Shown here piece by piece: positions 33,581 through 42,417 of a stretch of 64,000 nucleotides of DNA; positions within the stretch are counted from its first letter, which is position 1, and each line of letters starts with the position of its first letter. The notes below the pieces were generated by a model. It was not told the origin of the DNA, did no database searches, and saw nothing but the letters and a program-made list of their open reading frames with translations. The stretch lies in assembly GCA_029260075.1 (NCBI GenBank), contig JAJDDY010000023.1, positions 186,001 to 250,000 on the forward strand, written 5' to 3'. This DNA comes from Phycisphaerae bacterium. Its GTDB lineage: Bacteria > Planctomycetota > Phycisphaerae > UBA1845. The translations under genes were made by a program, and so were the position numbers.

Positions 33581-34666
33581 TTGCTTGTGGGTATGGTGCA
33601 TGTCTGCGGCTTACAACTCGCCCCGGCGCTTCTAGCCGCAGGTATGATGAATATCGTCACCGGCTTCGTGTTTCGAATTCCCATGCCGGTTCAACCAATG
33701 AAGGCCATTGCCGCCGTGGCCATAGCCGAAGGATTGACCGAAGCCCAAATCCTCACCGCCGGAATCGGTACCGGCGTTGTCGTGTTGACGCTGGGTGTGA
33801 CCGGGCTGATCAACTGGTTGAACGCAGCCATTCCAAGAAGCGTTGTTCGGGGACTACAACTCGCACTGGGCTTGAAACTTCTATCCGGCGGATTCACAAT
33901 GATCGCCGGCACCGAGACTTGGTTCGGATGGGACAGCGTCGCTATGGGCGTGTTCTGCGCCGCGCTCGTGCTGCTGTTGTACTTCTCCAAACGAATTCCC
34001 GGCGCGCTGGTCGTCTTTGGTATCGGTCTTGTGGCCGTGGTCGCTGCGGATTCGTCGATCGAGTCTCATTTGAGTTTTGGAATGGACTGGCATCTTCCCC
34101 ATCTCGGCGTTGCAACCGACTGGAGCGTCGGTCTGCGACGCGGCGCATTACCGCAAATTCCACTCACGACGTTAAATTCAATAATCGCCGTCTGCGCGTT
34201 ATCGATCGACCTCTGCCCGGATCGACCGATTGCTCCTCGCCGCGTGGCCATCTCTGTGGCGATGATGAACCTCGTCTGTTGTCCGCTCGGAGGGATGCCG
34301 ATGTGTCACGGCGCCGGCGGTCTCGCGGCGCAACATCGCTTCGGCGCTCGAACGGGCGGAAGCGTGATCCTTCTTGGAATAGCCAAGGTCGTGCTCGCGT
34401 TGCTCTTTGGAAGTTCGCTGCTAGTCTGGTTGAAAGCCTATCCGCAATCAGTCCTCGGCGTGCTGCTTCTGTTCGGCGGGTTGGAGCTAGCCATCGTCTG
34501 TCGCGATCAACGCAAGCGTGTCGACTTCTTCGTCATGCTCATCACGACCGGTGCGTGTATGGCCATCAACACCGCCGCCGGCTTCGTCGTCGGCTGGTTG
34601 ATGGCATCGTTGCTTGTCTGGGGTGTCTTCCGGATTGACCCACCATCAGACCGTAACGCCCTGTGA
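33581..34666 (+). CDS. MOT1/SulP-like molybdate or sulfate transporter (start unclear)
   Basis: The protein has about ten transmembrane helices and resembles the MOT1/SulP-type anion transporters. Conserved-looking pieces are RIPMPVQPMKAIAAVAIA and PLGGMPMCHGAGGLAAQHRFGARTG, the second typical of the MOT1 family. The first TTG in frame is at 33581, but frame translation continues upstream through a family-like stretch, IRFSRGEFAGALGDLGTFIP (33521-33580), to a TAG at 33455. No ATG, GTG or TTG exists in that stretch, while an ATG lies just before the TAG (33440). Either a non-standard start such as ATT 33521 is used or the gene is damaged at its 5' end. Confidence 0.75.
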   Translation: MLVGMVHVCGLQLAPALLAAGMMNIVTGFVFRIPMPVQPMKAIAAVAIAEGLTEAQILTAGIGTGVVVLTLGVTGLINWLNAAIPRSVVRGLQLALGLKLLSGGFTMIAGTETWFGWDSVAMGVFCAALVLLLYFSKRIPGALVVFGIGLVAVVAADSSIESHLSFGMDWHLPHLGVATDWSVGLRRGALPQIPLTTLNSIIAVCALSIDLCPDRPIAPRRVAISVAMMNLVCCPLGGMPMCHGAGGLAAQHRFGARTGGSVILLGIAKVVLALLFGSSLLVWLKAYPQSVLGVLLLFGGLELAIVCRDQRKRVDFFVMLITTGACMAINTAAGFVVGWLMASLLVWGVFRIDPPSDRNAL

Positions 34667-34850
34667 GTTGTCACGCCGACGCACTTCATGCACGTTGCGC
34701 GACGCGTCGTGTGGACAACCCATCGATTCAAACACTCAACACAAAGCGAATGCGCGGTGGAAATGGCGTCAAGCGATCGACGCGCTGATACCGATACTGC
34801 GAAAACCTGGTGCTCGGTCAGCATTGCTCTTAGGTCGTGCGACTCATCTG

Positions 34851-34881
34851 GGTGCCCCACCTCTAAAGCCATGGGCCACCC
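34851..34881. repeat. R2 repeat, partial copy 3
   Basis: This holds only the two outer arms (GGTGCCCCACCTCTAAAGCC then ATGGGCCACCC), with the centre deleted. Next to it, at about 34903-34912, is a terminal-repeat-like GCAGAGCAC. The rest of 34667-34850 shows nothing I can name. Confidence 0.6.
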
Positions 34882-34912
34882 AACTTGTCAATCGACCATT
34901 GGCAGAGCACTA

Positions 34913-35060
34913 GTGTTTTGTCACGCCTTAGGTGACGGGTTCGTCCGATCCGAGCCGCGACCGTGAGGGAGCGTTTTCAAGCTGTCGTGAGCGTCTTTTT
35001 CACGTCCGCTTCCTTACGGGCGCGGCTCGGTAAACCCGTCATTTGAAGCGTGACAGAGCA
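34913..35060. repeat. R1 palindromic element, copy 6 (TGCTCTGTCACG subtype)
   Basis: This copy is 148 bp, with ends TGTTTTGTCACGCC and GCGTGACAGAGCA that are imperfect inverted repeats, followed inward by GACGGGTT / AACCCGTC and the core arms at 34952 and 35028. It is one of the most complete copies. Confidence 0.78.
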
Positions 35061-35151
35061 TCAGGGTCGCTTCCATCTGCGAAGCGAGCAGGTTGTGCTG
35101 AACTTGAGTCGGTCATATTACGGTGGCGCCTCGCGTCGCTAGAGAAACGCC

Positions 35152-36273
35152 ATGAGGGTTCTTGTCACCGGACATCGCGGTTACATCGGATCGGTCCTAA
35201 CGGCGGTATTGCGCCACGGCCGGCACGAAGTCTACGGACTAGACGCCGGCTTCTATAAAGGCTGTGAGTTTGGCCGCACGCGAGAAGAGGTTCCCAATTT
35301 CGACGTTGATGTGCGTGACGTCGAGTTTGCGGATTTGCTCCCGTTCGACGCCGTTGTTCACTTGGCTGATGTGCCCTCCGATTCCTCAATCGACGCGGAC
35401 GGTGCGCTCGCGAAGGACGTCATCGAATGCGGTACGGTCCGTTTGGCTGAGTGTTGTCGACAGGCGGGCGTGTCGCGTCTTGTGTATGTGTCTACGTGTG
35501 ATGTGTACGGTCGCCAGTATGGCACCATGGACGAGGCCGATCGCCCGGTGCCGCTGACGCCTCACGCATCCGCCAAGCTTGTGGCTGAGCGAGCGATTCA
35601 GCAGATGGCCACCGATTGGTTTGCGCCGGTGGTCTTGCGATGCCCAAGTGTATACGGTGTGTCTCCAGGCTTGCACCTCGATTCGCTAACCAACGATTTC
35701 GTAGCGTCTGCCTTGACCACGGGCGCCGTACGGTTGCCGGGCGACGGGCGTGAATGGTACGCCGCAGTCCACGTCGAAGACTTCGCCCGTGCGTGCGTCG
35801 CCGTCTTGGCGTCGTCGTCTGAACTGGTGTCAAGGAACATCTTCAATGTGGTCCCATCCGGACCAGAGACGCGCGTGATCGACATCGCCGATACCGTGGT
35901 CGAACTGGTTCCCGAAAGTCAGCGTGGACCGGGGCTGGTTAGATTTGACGGCCCGAACTGTCGGATCGATGGCCATCGATTCACGATCGCCTTTCCCGAA
36001 TTCGAGTTCCGCTGGTCCCTCCGCGCCGGCATTCGTCAGCTTCGCGCCGCTATGATGGGTACCGGGATGACGCCAAGCGACTATCGTGGCGATCGGTTCC
36101 GTCGCGGTTCAATGTTGTGGACGTTGATGAATCGTGGCGACTTGGACCGATCACTCAGGATCGTTCGCCGAGGTTCTGGTGTGCGCGCGGTAGCGTCTAG
36201 CCGGTCGAAGAGGAGCGGTTTGCAGAGATTGCCTCACCGGCGATCTCCCGAAACGTGCGTGCAAACGCCATAA
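35152..36273 (+). CDS. NAD-dependent epimerase/dehydratase (atypical SDR)
   Basis: The 373-residue extended SDR enzyme has the Rossmann motif VTGHRGYIGS and the usual active-site strand YVSTCDVYG. At the place of the YxxxK catalytic Tyr there is His: PHASAKLVAE. The Lys is kept. A NDP-sugar as substrate is inferred from family and neighbourhood. The C-terminal tail (about 60 residues) is basic and not family-like, and its end overlaps the convergent glycosyltransferase gene by 77 bp, so the true stop may be fine but the tail is probably novel. It is the only plus-strand gene of the glycan cluster. Confidence 0.8.
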   Translation: MRVLVTGHRGYIGSVLTAVLRHGRHEVYGLDAGFYKGCEFGRTREEVPNFDVDVRDVEFADLLPFDAVVHLADVPSDSSIDADGALAKDVIECGTVRLAECCRQAGVSRLVYVSTCDVYGRQYGTMDEADRPVPLTPHASAKLVAERAIQQMATDWFAPVVLRCPSVYGVSPGLHLDSLTNDFVASALTTGAVRLPGDGREWYAAVHVEDFARACVAVLASSSELVSRNIFNVVPSGPETRVIDIADTVVELVPESQRGPGLVRFDGPNCRIDGHRFTIAFPEFEFRWSLRAGIRQLRAAMMGTGMTPSDYRGDRFRRGSMLWTLMNRGDLDRSLRIVRRGSGVRAVASSRSKRSGLQRLPHRRSPETCVQTP

Positions 36274-37462
36274 CGTGTCGACCGTGACGGGCGCGGGCTT
36301 GGTCAGTAGCTGATCGCGCGTCGGGCTCGGAAGTCATTGACCACGCGGCTTCAATCACACCGGCCAACATTTCGGATGATTCGGGCTCGAAATAGGTCGC
36401 GCACGGCGGATCCTGTTCGCGATGGACGGGAATGTCCGAAAGGAAGATCGTCTTGCCCAAGGCACGCGCGTCCTCCACCGCGGTACTCCATCCCTCGAAC
36501 AGCGACGGTTGCACGACAGCGGTCGCGGCGCGCAAGAGTTGCATTTGGTCGCTACGTGGGATCAAGCCAAGAAGTCGTATTGACTCGGATAGACCGGCCG
36601 ATTCGATGAACCGCCGCAAGGATTTGATGTGGTCCGGATGTCTTGGGTCGTCGGTCGAACCGGTACACGCCAAGGTGATCTTGATACCGCGATCGGCAAG
36701 TTTGCCGATGGCTTCAAACGCGGTGAGATGATTCTTATGAATCCAGAACTGGTTCGGCAGCATCAGGAAGCGAGCGGGGAGATCGTATCGTCGGGCGACA
36801 GCTGCCGCGTCACCTTCAAACCACCGCTCGTCCGGCACACACGCGAATCGAAGTACGCGCAGCTTTCCTCGGCAGGCGGGATAAGCACGCTCGCAATCGA
36901 CGCGAGCGCTGTGGCTGCTGACCACGATCCGCCGGGACTCTTCCGCGAGGCGCGTAAACACGCGATCACGCTGCCGGCGCTGCGCCTCATTGAAGAACTG
37001 CGGGTATGTGATGTGTTGCAAGTCCGGTATCCACGCCACCCAGGGGATGGGAAACCCTTCGCCCATGGAACGCATACATGGAAAAACAAGATCGATGTCG
37101 CGATCGGCGATGGCGGTCAGCAGCGCCGGGTTCATCGTGGCCGCCGAACCGTCGGTTCGGTGTTGCGGGACGACGCAAACATCGACCATGGACGCGACTT
37201 CCGCGAATGCGTCAGTGGAAATACCGTCGGGCACGAGCAGCGTCACATGAACCCGCTCCGAAGGGGGCAAGGCGTGCAGTGCACGAATCAGATGCGCGGT
37301 ATAATGCTGCCCGCCAATCCAGGCTGCGTCCCCCTTGGCGAGTATGCCCAGGCGGAGCACGTCGCGTGCTGTGGGCGTCGGAGTTGCGTCGGGCGTGACG
37401 CCGGACGAGTGTTCGATCTCGGAAACTTGCTGTTCATTCGATGTTGCAACGGTCATATCCAT
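36197..37462 (-). CDS. Glycosyltransferase, family 4 (GT-B)
   Basis: The 421-residue GT-B enzyme ends with the standard retaining nucleotide-sugar site, FEGWSTAVEDARALG, giving E-x7-E. PNQFWIHKNH (by residue 240) and LLGLIPRSDQMQLLRAA are typical of the GT4 family. It would add a sugar to a lipid-linked or surface glycan. Its ATG overlaps the stop of the epimerase gene by 1 bp, so these are translationally linked. Confidence 0.87.
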   Translation of the reverse strand: MDMTVATSNEQQVSEIEHSSGVTPDATPTPTARDVLRLGILAKGDAAWIGGQHYTAHLIRALHALPPSERVHVTLLVPDGISTDAFAEVASMVDVCVVPQHRTDGSAATMNPALLTAIADRDIDLVFPCMRSMGEGFPIPWVAWIPDLQHITYPQFFNEAQRRQRDRVFTRLAEESRRIVVSSHSARVDCERAYPACRGKLRVLRFACVPDERWFEGDAAAVARRYDLPARFLMLPNQFWIHKNHLTAFEAIGKLADRGIKITLACTGSTDDPRHPDHIKSLRRFIESAGLSESIRLLGLIPRSDQMQLLRAATAVVQPSLFEGWSTAVEDARALGKTIFLSDIPVHREQDPPCATYFEPESSEMLAGVIEAAWSMTSEPDARSATDQARARHGRHVMAFARTFREIAGEAISANRSSSTG

Positions 37463-38391
37463 TAGCTCACCACCACCGACTCGGTCACCCAGTCGGCATA
37501 TTCCTTGATCCCCCGCTCGATCGAGACGTTGGGGACGAACCCGAGGTGTTCGGTTTTTCTCATATCGGCACGAAAGCGGTACGGATCGCCGGACCGCGCT
37601 GCACCGGTAAACATTATTTCGACGTTTTCGCCTATCGCCTCCACGAGCATGGTCGCCAACGCCCCGATGCTCGTCTCACGACCCGTGGCGACGTTGTAGA
37701 CTTCGCCCTCGAACGCAGCGCGTTCGGCGACGATCCGCACCGCGACAGCCACATCACGGGCGTGAACGAAATCTCTCGTCTCTTCGCCGCTTCCAAAGAG
37801 TTCCACGTTGACGCCTTCACGTACACGACGGGCAATGTCCCACAAGACCTGCCGACGCAACCCGACACCGTATGCGGAGAAAATCCGCACGCTGCATGCG
37901 GTCAACTGGTAGCGATCGCGGAACGCTTCGATCAACTCCTCGCCGACCAGCTTGTGGAATCCGTACGGCGAAACGGGCACGACCGGAGCGGTCTCTGCTA
38001 TGGGCAACTGCGTCGCGTTGCCATACACCGCAGCGCTGGACAGATTGATCAAGCGCGTGGTGATTCCCGTTCGTTGGATCGATTCCAATAGACTAAGTAG
38101 CACGCCGACTTGGCCATTGAAATCACCGTTCGGGTCTTCGATGGATTGCTGAACCGACGCCGGTCCGGCTGCGTGGACGATGACGTCCGGTCGATCGGCG
38201 CTAAGCACGTCGTCCAACTGCTTCGATGGAAGAGCGATCCGATGCACGGTGTCGCACGCTGCCTGAACGTCAGCGAGACCCGACGTGGCGGAGCGATCCA
38301 CACCGGTAACGCGATATCCGCAGTCGGCCAGTTCGCGCGCGATGTATCGACCGAGGAATCCGCCGGCGCCGGTAACGAGCGAGCTGCTCAT
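37462..38391 (-). CDS. NDP-sugar epimerase/dehydratase (extended SDR)
   Basis: The 309-residue protein has VTGAGGFLGRYIA (NAD loop), NLSSAAVYG and an intact YGFHK catalytic motif (Y-x3-K), with RDFVHARDVA near the C-terminal half. This is a GalE/RmlB/GMD-like enzyme making or interconverting an NDP sugar. It overlaps the methyltransferase gene by 4 bp (ATGA) and the GT4 gene by 1 bp. Confidence 0.87.
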   Translation of the reverse strand: MSSSLVTGAGGFLGRYIARELADCGYRVTGVDRSATSGLADVQAACDTVHRIALPSKQLDDVLSADRPDVIVHAAGPASVQQSIEDPNGDFNGQVGVLLSLLESIQRTGITTRLINLSSAAVYGNATQLPIAETAPVVPVSPYGFHKLVGEELIEAFRDRYQLTACSVRIFSAYGVGLRRQVLWDIARRVREGVNVELFGSGEETRDFVHARDVAVAVRIVAERAAFEGEVYNVATGRETSIGALATMLVEAIGENVEIMFTGAARSGDPYRFRADMRKTEHLGFVPNVSIERGIKEYADWVTESVVVS

Positions 38392-39284
38392 GTGTCCACG
38401 CTTTCCGCCACAAAGCTATACAAACGACCAGGGACGTTAGACTCGCTCGACAGATGTTCAGCAAGCCGTTGCAACGTCCAACGACCGAACACCCCTCGTT
38501 CATTCGTCAGCCAACTCGCGACCCGTCCGCCGACCAGCCGATTCAGCGGCTCGCGACATCGTGATCGCCACGCTTCCGGCGGCGTCGGGAAATAGTTAAT
38601 GACGCTGTCCCACGGACCCAGCACCCGCGCGATGCGCAACCCGCCCGCTGCAATACATGCCACATACTCATCGAGTCGATAGGCGTGCTCGCCCTGATAG
38701 AATTTGTGCAGCGGGTGGTTCTTGAGAAACGTAGAGAGGTCTCTGTCTTCCGAGATCACATGGTCACGCGTGGCGATCAAACGCCCACCGGGCTTCAACA
38801 CCCGACCGATCTCTCGACACAATTTGTTTAGATCGTCAGCGTGATGTAGCACCTGCCGCGCATAGACAAGGTCGAACGTGTTGTCCGCAAATGGTAGCGA
38901 CTCAGCCGGCTCATTCACGACTTCGATGGGTAGTCCGGCGTCGTCGAATAGATCATGAATGGCTGCTGCACCGACGAGCGCGCTCGGGTCCGGTTCAATT
39001 GCGACCACGTCCCAACCACTTCGGGCCAAGGCGTAGCTGGCGATGCCCCGCCCGGCGCCAAGGTCGAGCGCACGTCCCGTTTTTGACGGCATGAACGCTT
39101 CAACAGCGTGCCATTCTTCGCTGTCGGCAAACCGCATCGCCGCTTCGAGAAGCGGGTCGTCGTAGTAGCAGGCGCGGACAAGCTCCATCTGACCCGGCTG
39201 ATTTCGCAACCACTCGACGGACTGCTCCCAAGTATAGGTCGGTTTCGCAACGTCGGTCACCGGTCGTTCGACTGTGGAGGACAT
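38388..39284 (-). CDS. SAM-dependent methyltransferase
   Basis: The 298-residue class I methyltransferase has the SAM-binding motif I ALDLGAGRGIASYALAR, VVAIEPDPSAL, FDLVYARQVLHHADD and a KPGGRLIATRD post-motif. It probably methylates a sugar or glycan end. The long frame from 39485 overlaps the upstream glycosyltransferase gene; ATG 39284 is 2 bp after that gene's stop and agrees with the family N terminus. Confidence 0.85.
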   Translation of the reverse strand: MSSTVERPVTDVAKPTYTWEQSVEWLRNQPGQMELVRACYYDDPLLEAAMRFADSEEWHAVEAFMPSKTGRALDLGAGRGIASYALARSGWDVVAIEPDPSALVGAAAIHDLFDDAGLPIEVVNEPAESLPFADNTFDLVYARQVLHHADDLNKLCREIGRVLKPGGRLIATRDHVISEDRDLSTFLKNHPLHKFYQGEHAYRLDEYVACIAAGGLRIARVLGPWDSVINYFPTPPEAWRSRCREPLNRLVGGRVASWLTNERGVFGRWTLQRLAEHLSSESNVPGRLYSFVAESVDT

Positions 39285-39286
39285 GC

Positions 39287-40216
39287 TCACCGTACAACCG
39301 CTTCCGACGCCGACGTTGCATGCGTCCGTGTCTTGTCGCGCCGCATGGATCGCAGAAAAGACGTCACTCGCTCCAACGCGGCCGAATCCGTCGTCGAGCG
39401 CTTCGGCCACGCAATGATATCCGGCATTCGATTTTGCAACGTGTCGGCTCGCGCGGATTCGTCGTGAAATCCACGACGACCACAATGCGTGCCGCTGTTG
39501 TCAAATCCGTCGTTCCATACGAGCGACTGCCTCGGGTGCAGCGCGAGACCGCCTGCACTAAACACGGACCACCACCAGAGAATACCCCACGAGTCGTTGC
39601 GACCGGCCAGGCGGTCTTCGAGCATTCGTGCGTAGGGGTAAGAGGCGTTCAGGTCGAACCGCCGGCGGACATCCGGATTGCGCAGGTCGGTGGCTGCATT
39701 GGCCGCGACGCCGTCAAAGCATCGCCAAGCGCGCGACCAAGTCGCCCAGCCCCACGTTGTGATATACGGCATGAAGAACGCGTCGACGGTGGGGGGATGA
39801 TCGACGGGGAACATGTATCCCGCAATCTGGTAAACGCTTGGCGTATGCTCGTAGCGATCGAGACCCTGCAGCATGAAGTCGAGAAAATCTGGGACGAGCA
39901 CAAGATCATCTTCGACCACAATCACGCGGCCTGACGAATCGCAAAGAGACGTGACCCCGTCGACGATCGATTGGGCGAGACCGGCGTGCATATCGCGCTC
40001 GACCACGGTGGCACCGAGCCTGTCGGTCCAGCGGCGCGCGCGGCGCCTGACCTCGATCACGCCCGGCTCATCGCTCGCAGCGCTTGGTCCGTCGCAAAAA
40101 ATATGTACGTCGCATTCGTCGATACGGCGACAGCTGAACAGAGAGTCCAACGCCCGGTCCATGTGATCAGGCCTGTTGTAGGCGAACAGGGCGATTGGCG
40201 TTTTCGTAGTCATCAA
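39287..40216 (-). CDS. GT-A glycosyltransferase
   Basis: The 309-residue protein begins PIALFAYNRPDHMDRALDSL, a GT2/GNT-I-like nucleotide-binding start, and has a metal motif VIVVEDDLVLVPDF (EDD) and WGWATWSRAW. It resembles sugar transferases of the HlpA/GNT-I-like group that add a hexose or N-acetylhexosamine. It is the first gene of the minus-strand glycan operon: this one, the methyltransferase, the SDR epimerase and the GT4 enzyme. Confidence 0.8.
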   Translation of the reverse strand: MMTTKTPIALFAYNRPDHMDRALDSLFSCRRIDECDVHIFCDGPSAASDEPGVIEVRRRARRWTDRLGATVVERDMHAGLAQSIVDGVTSLCDSSGRVIVVEDDLVLVPDFLDFMLQGLDRYEHTPSVYQIAGYMFPVDHPPTVDAFFMPYITTWGWATWSRAWRCFDGVAANAATDLRNPDVRRRFDLNASYPYARMLEDRLAGRNDSWGILWWWSVFSAGGLALHPRQSLVWNDGFDNSGTHCGRRGFHDESARADTLQNRMPDIIAWPKRSTTDSAALERVTSFLRSMRRDKTRTHATSASEAVVR

Positions 40217-40261
40217 GCCCTCACCTTACCTATCCTCATTCCTTCGCGTCACGTCGTTCTA

Positions 40262-40375
40262 TGAACGTATTCGAGAAGTCCCGCTCAGAGCCGAGCCCGT
40301 AAGGAAGCGGTCCGGTTACAGGTGCCAAGACCGCTCCCTCACGGTCGCGGCTCGGTAAACCCCTCATTCGAGGCG
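40262..40375. repeat. R1 palindromic element, copy 7 (hybrid ends)
   Basis: The core is 40288-40353. The left flank is of the GAACGT..GAGAAG subtype (40265-40278), while the right flank (CTCATTCGAGGCGTGACA) belongs to the TGCTCTGTCACG subtype. The rest of the 40217-40635 gap is GC-rich with small hairpins (ATCACCGGCCCCGGCC, CGCGGGCTGGCG) and no gene. Confidence 0.65.
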
Positions 40376-40635
40376 TGACAAACAACTGGTGCAGCGCCAC
40401 ACCTTAATCTTCGGGTTGTCGCCGGCCACATCACCGGCCCCGGCCGCGCCGGTCAGAGCCTGTCGCGCTAGCGGCGGGACCAGCCCGCGGGCTGGCGCCC
40501 ACGGCTCGGATGCCGCCGCAAACCCGTAGATGGGGCTGTGACAAAGAACTAGTGCTCCTATCGGCATGGCCGGAAGCAGGTCTTGAAGCACACTGTCCAC
40601 TGGCGTCCGGTCGAGGCATCGTGCAAGATGGCTTC

Positions 40636-41322
40636 ATGTCCATGGAATCGACATTGCTCGACACAACGCTTCGCGCCGCGCTTGATCGCTGGTCGTTGGA
40701 TATCGACGGGCGGGCGCTCGCGCAAATGGGTCAACATTTCGATCTGTTGCTCACCGCGAACCAGGTCACAAACCTGACCCGGATCACCGATCCGGTCGAA
40801 GCTGCCGTCAAACACTACGCCGATTCGCTGGCCTTGGTGCGGTGGGCTCGTGACGAGCATGTGGCGGTGCGGACCGTGCTGGATATCGGTACCGGCGCGG
40901 GGTTCCCCGCCGTCCCGATTGCGCTCGCCCGCCCCGATTGGTCAGTCACCGCGATCGACGGAACGGCCAAGAAAATTCGCTTCGTGAAGAGCGCAGCCGA
41001 GCAGCTCAACATCGAAAACCTCACAGCCACCCACGCCCATTCGTCGCATTGGGAAGACGCGCCGCGCTTCGACCTGGTCACGTTTCGTGCGCTGGCCACA
41101 CTCCCGAAGTCGCTGGCAACCGCGACCGAGTTAGTCACGCCCGGCGGATGGATCGTCGCCTATCGAACGATGGACGCCGCTACAGGCGACACCACGGATA
41201 TGGAACAATCACTCACCGCGCTAGGCCTACGCCAAGTCGTGCCCTACCGCTACAACCTGGAGCACGAATCACAAACCCTGCGCCGAGTCCTAAGCGTTTT
41301 CCGCCGTGCGACGAAGTCGTAG
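40636..41322 (+). CDS. rsmG: 16S rRNA (guanine-527-N7) methyltransferase
   Basis: The 228-residue enzyme methylates N7 of G527 in 16S rRNA with SAM. Family motifs are NLTRITDP (NLT start), HYADSLAL, LDIGTGAGFPAVPIALARPD (SAM site) and TFRALATLPKSL. The length is right. The ATG at 40636 is chosen (another at 40642); the longer frame from 40510 starts in repeat-like DNA. rsmG often lies beside gidA/parA, not so here. Confidence 0.9.
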   Translation: MSMESTLLDTTLRAALDRWSLDIDGRALAQMGQHFDLLLTANQVTNLTRITDPVEAAVKHYADSLALVRWARDEHVAVRTVLDIGTGAGFPAVPIALARPDWSVTAIDGTAKKIRFVKSAAEQLNIENLTATHAHSSHWEDAPRFDLVTFRALATLPKSLATATELVTPGGWIVAYRTMDAATGDTTDMEQSLTALGLRQVVPYRYNLEHESQTLRRVLSVFRRATKS

Positions 41323-41349
41323 TGCGTGGGTAGCACGTTGTTCCGGCAA

Positions 41350-42417
41350 TCACCGGGCCGTGGGGTAACCCTGCACGAGTTGTACGTCTTCGTTCGAGGT
41401 GGGGGATTCCATACCTGTATACTTACGCACGTTGCGGATCAGCCAGAGGTTGTCGGTGCGAGCGCCGTTCTTAAATTGCGGCGTCGTCGTCCATTGCACC
41501 GTCCCATCAAGTGTGAGCAGGTTTTGGCCTTTGCCTCCGTGGGATCGCGAGTTGGCGCGGCTTGCGTCGACTGTGGGATCGAACTTGGCGTTCACAAAAA
41601 GCGGATTGGCATCGGCGATGTACGGAATGGCTCGGTTGGGTCGAAACGTCGGCGCAAGACCGGACAGGTTGAGCGACGCATATCCGCCCGAGCACGTACG
41701 GGTGAAGTCGTTGCAACCGCGAACTTCGGGTGCAGTCGGCGGCCGAGTCCCTTGATCGCACGGGCAGAAAAAGTCGTCAGCGGACGGACCGTAGTCCAAT
41801 TTCACCAACAGGTACACGTGGCGACTGTTGGATGCGTAGGGCGTCCCCGGTAGTTGTGCGGGAAGCCACGACGCGCCGGGGACACGGCCGGCGAACGGCA
41901 GTGAACCGCCGAAAGATGTCTGGTACGTTGTCGTTCCGCGGAAGATCGAACCGAGATTGTCCATGCACAACGCACGTTGCGAACCAGTCCGCAGCGAAGA
42001 AATACCCGGAACGAACACGCCGACCAACAGCGCGATACATGCCGCCACCGCGACCAACTCACGCATGGGAACCAATCGCCTTGGAGACGAATTGTGCGAA
42101 TCGAAAGGAGAAATCCTCGCGTCGGAACCGTTACCGCCAACGCCTCGTTCGACGGTGGCGGCTGGAAATGGGAGTGTGTCAACGCCGCGACCTTCGCGAC
42201 GGATGTGCGCCATCACGTTGTCCGCAAGGTGCGTCGGAGCCGGGACACGCGAAAGGTGATCCAGCGGCTGCATGGCCCGCCGCAGACAATCGCTCGCCGC
42301 GCGTAGTTCAGGGTCTTGCTTCAACGCCAGTTGTAGGTTTTCCTTCGCGGTTTCGTCGAGACGATCTAGATGAAAGTCCAGGAGTCTGTCGAAATGCTGC
42401 TTGTTGTCGTTGTCCAT
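41350..42417 (-). CDS. Anti-sigma-like membrane protein with DUF1559-type C-terminal domain
   Basis: The 355-residue protein has a cytoplasmic N terminus with anti-sigma-like helices (HFDRLLDFHLDRLDETAKEN, up to about residue 75) but no HxxxCxxC zinc motif. A transmembrane helix follows (LVAVAACIALLVGVFVPGI, around residue 128), then an extracytoplasmic domain with RALCMDNLGSIFRGTTTYQT and SHGGKGQNLLTLDGTVQW, matching the C-xxNL and H-x-DG signatures of DUF1559 prepilin-like proteins. It lies on the same strand after an ECF sigma factor, separated by 417 bp that hold R1 and R3 elements. ATG 42417 is chosen. Confidence 0.7.
   Translation of the reverse strand: MDNDNKQHFDRLLDFHLDRLDETAKENLQLALKQDPELRAASDCLRRAMQPLDHLSRVPAPTHLADNVMAHIRREGRGVDTLPFPAATVERGVGGNGSDARISPFDSHNSSPRRLVPMRELVAVAACIALLVGVFVPGISSLRTGSQRALCMDNLGSIFRGTTTYQTSFGGSLPFAGRVPGASWLPAQLPGTPYASNSRHVYLLVKLDYGPSADDFFCPCDQGTRPPTAPEVRGCNDFTRTCSGGYASLNLSGLAPTFRPNRAIPYIADANPLFVNAKFDPTVDASRANSRSHGGKGQNLLTLDGTVQWTTTPQFKNGARTDNLWLIRNVRKYTGMESPTSNEDVQLVQGYPTAR

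Noticed and set aside
34913-35060. CRISPR array or tRNA-like hairpin
   Set aside because: Copies are dispersed, not tandem with regular spacers; no cas genes; no cloverleaf could be drawn.
36629-37465. 278-residue plus-strand frame
   Set aside because: Antisense shadow of the GT4 gene, which has clear E-x7-E motif.
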